Shown piece by piece: positions 6,939-6,948 of a stretch of DNA of 6,948 bases; the stretch's first letter is position 1, and each line of letters starts with the position of its first letter. The notes under the pieces were generated by a model. It worked only from the letters and a program-made list of their open reading frames with translations, was not told where the DNA came from and ran no database searches. The position numbers were made by a program, and so were the translations under genes. This DNA is from an archaeon. Lineage in GTDB: Archaea; Asgardarchaeota; Hermodarchaeia; Hermodarchaeales; Hermodarchaeaceae. The stretch lies in the NCBI GenBank assembly GCA_016550415.1, contig JABXGU010000254.1, positions 1 to 6,948 on the forward strand, read 5' to 3'.

Positions 6939-6948
6939 GTTCCTTGCA

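Larger units (their letters stand above)
6643..6948. other. Non-coding stretch after the large gene
   Basis: These 306 AT-rich bases contain no ORF with homology-like features. They hold a consensus TATA box (6671-6678) and, at the end, the second copy of the upstream element (6904-6938). The window stops before a gene start. By analogy with the 69-base distance from copy 1 to the GTG at 910, the next gene would begin roughly 60 bases beyond the window. No strong hairpin terminator was seen. Confidence 0.7.

Overview
The window most likely comes from an archaeon, and the style suggests an Asgard-type lineage (Thorarchaeota/Lokiarchaeota-like). That placement is an inference, since no marker gene is present. 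Three things support an archaeon: AT-rich TATA-box-like promoters with no convincing bacterial -35/-10 pair, a GAGGTG Shine-Dalgarno, and a giant secreted single-pass membrane protein full of N-glycosylation sequons.

Layout: (1) Bases 2-700 are the 3' end of a gene whose start lies outside the window. It encodes the last extracellular residues, one transmembrane helix and a cytosolic tail. (2) Bases 701-909 are intergenic and hold a 35-base element that recurs at the window's far end, a TATA-like box, and an SD just before the next gene. (3) Bases 910-6642 are one complete 1910-codon gene. Its product has a signal peptide, a jelly-roll/carbohydrate-binding-like domain, a long beta-rich stalk ending in seven tandem Ig-like repeats of about 102 residues, a transmembrane helix, and a cytosolic tail homologous to that of gene 1. 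(4) Bases 6643-6948 have no supportable gene. They hold a consensus TATA box and the second copy of the upstream element, cut off where a third gene would be expected to begin.

The two genes are tandem paralogues with the same orientation and topology. The outer region should act in surface binding or cell-envelope structure. The most constrained part visible is on the inside: a basic juxtamembrane motif and a helical-hairpin-repeat tail that aligns without gaps over long blocks between the paralogues, although the two genes differ strongly in base composition and codon use. That combination (a family of surface receptors or adhesins sharing one cytosolic adaptor tail and one upstream DNA element) is the best candidate here for an undescribed system. 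No RNA genes, CRISPR arrays, insertion sequences or phage genes were seen.
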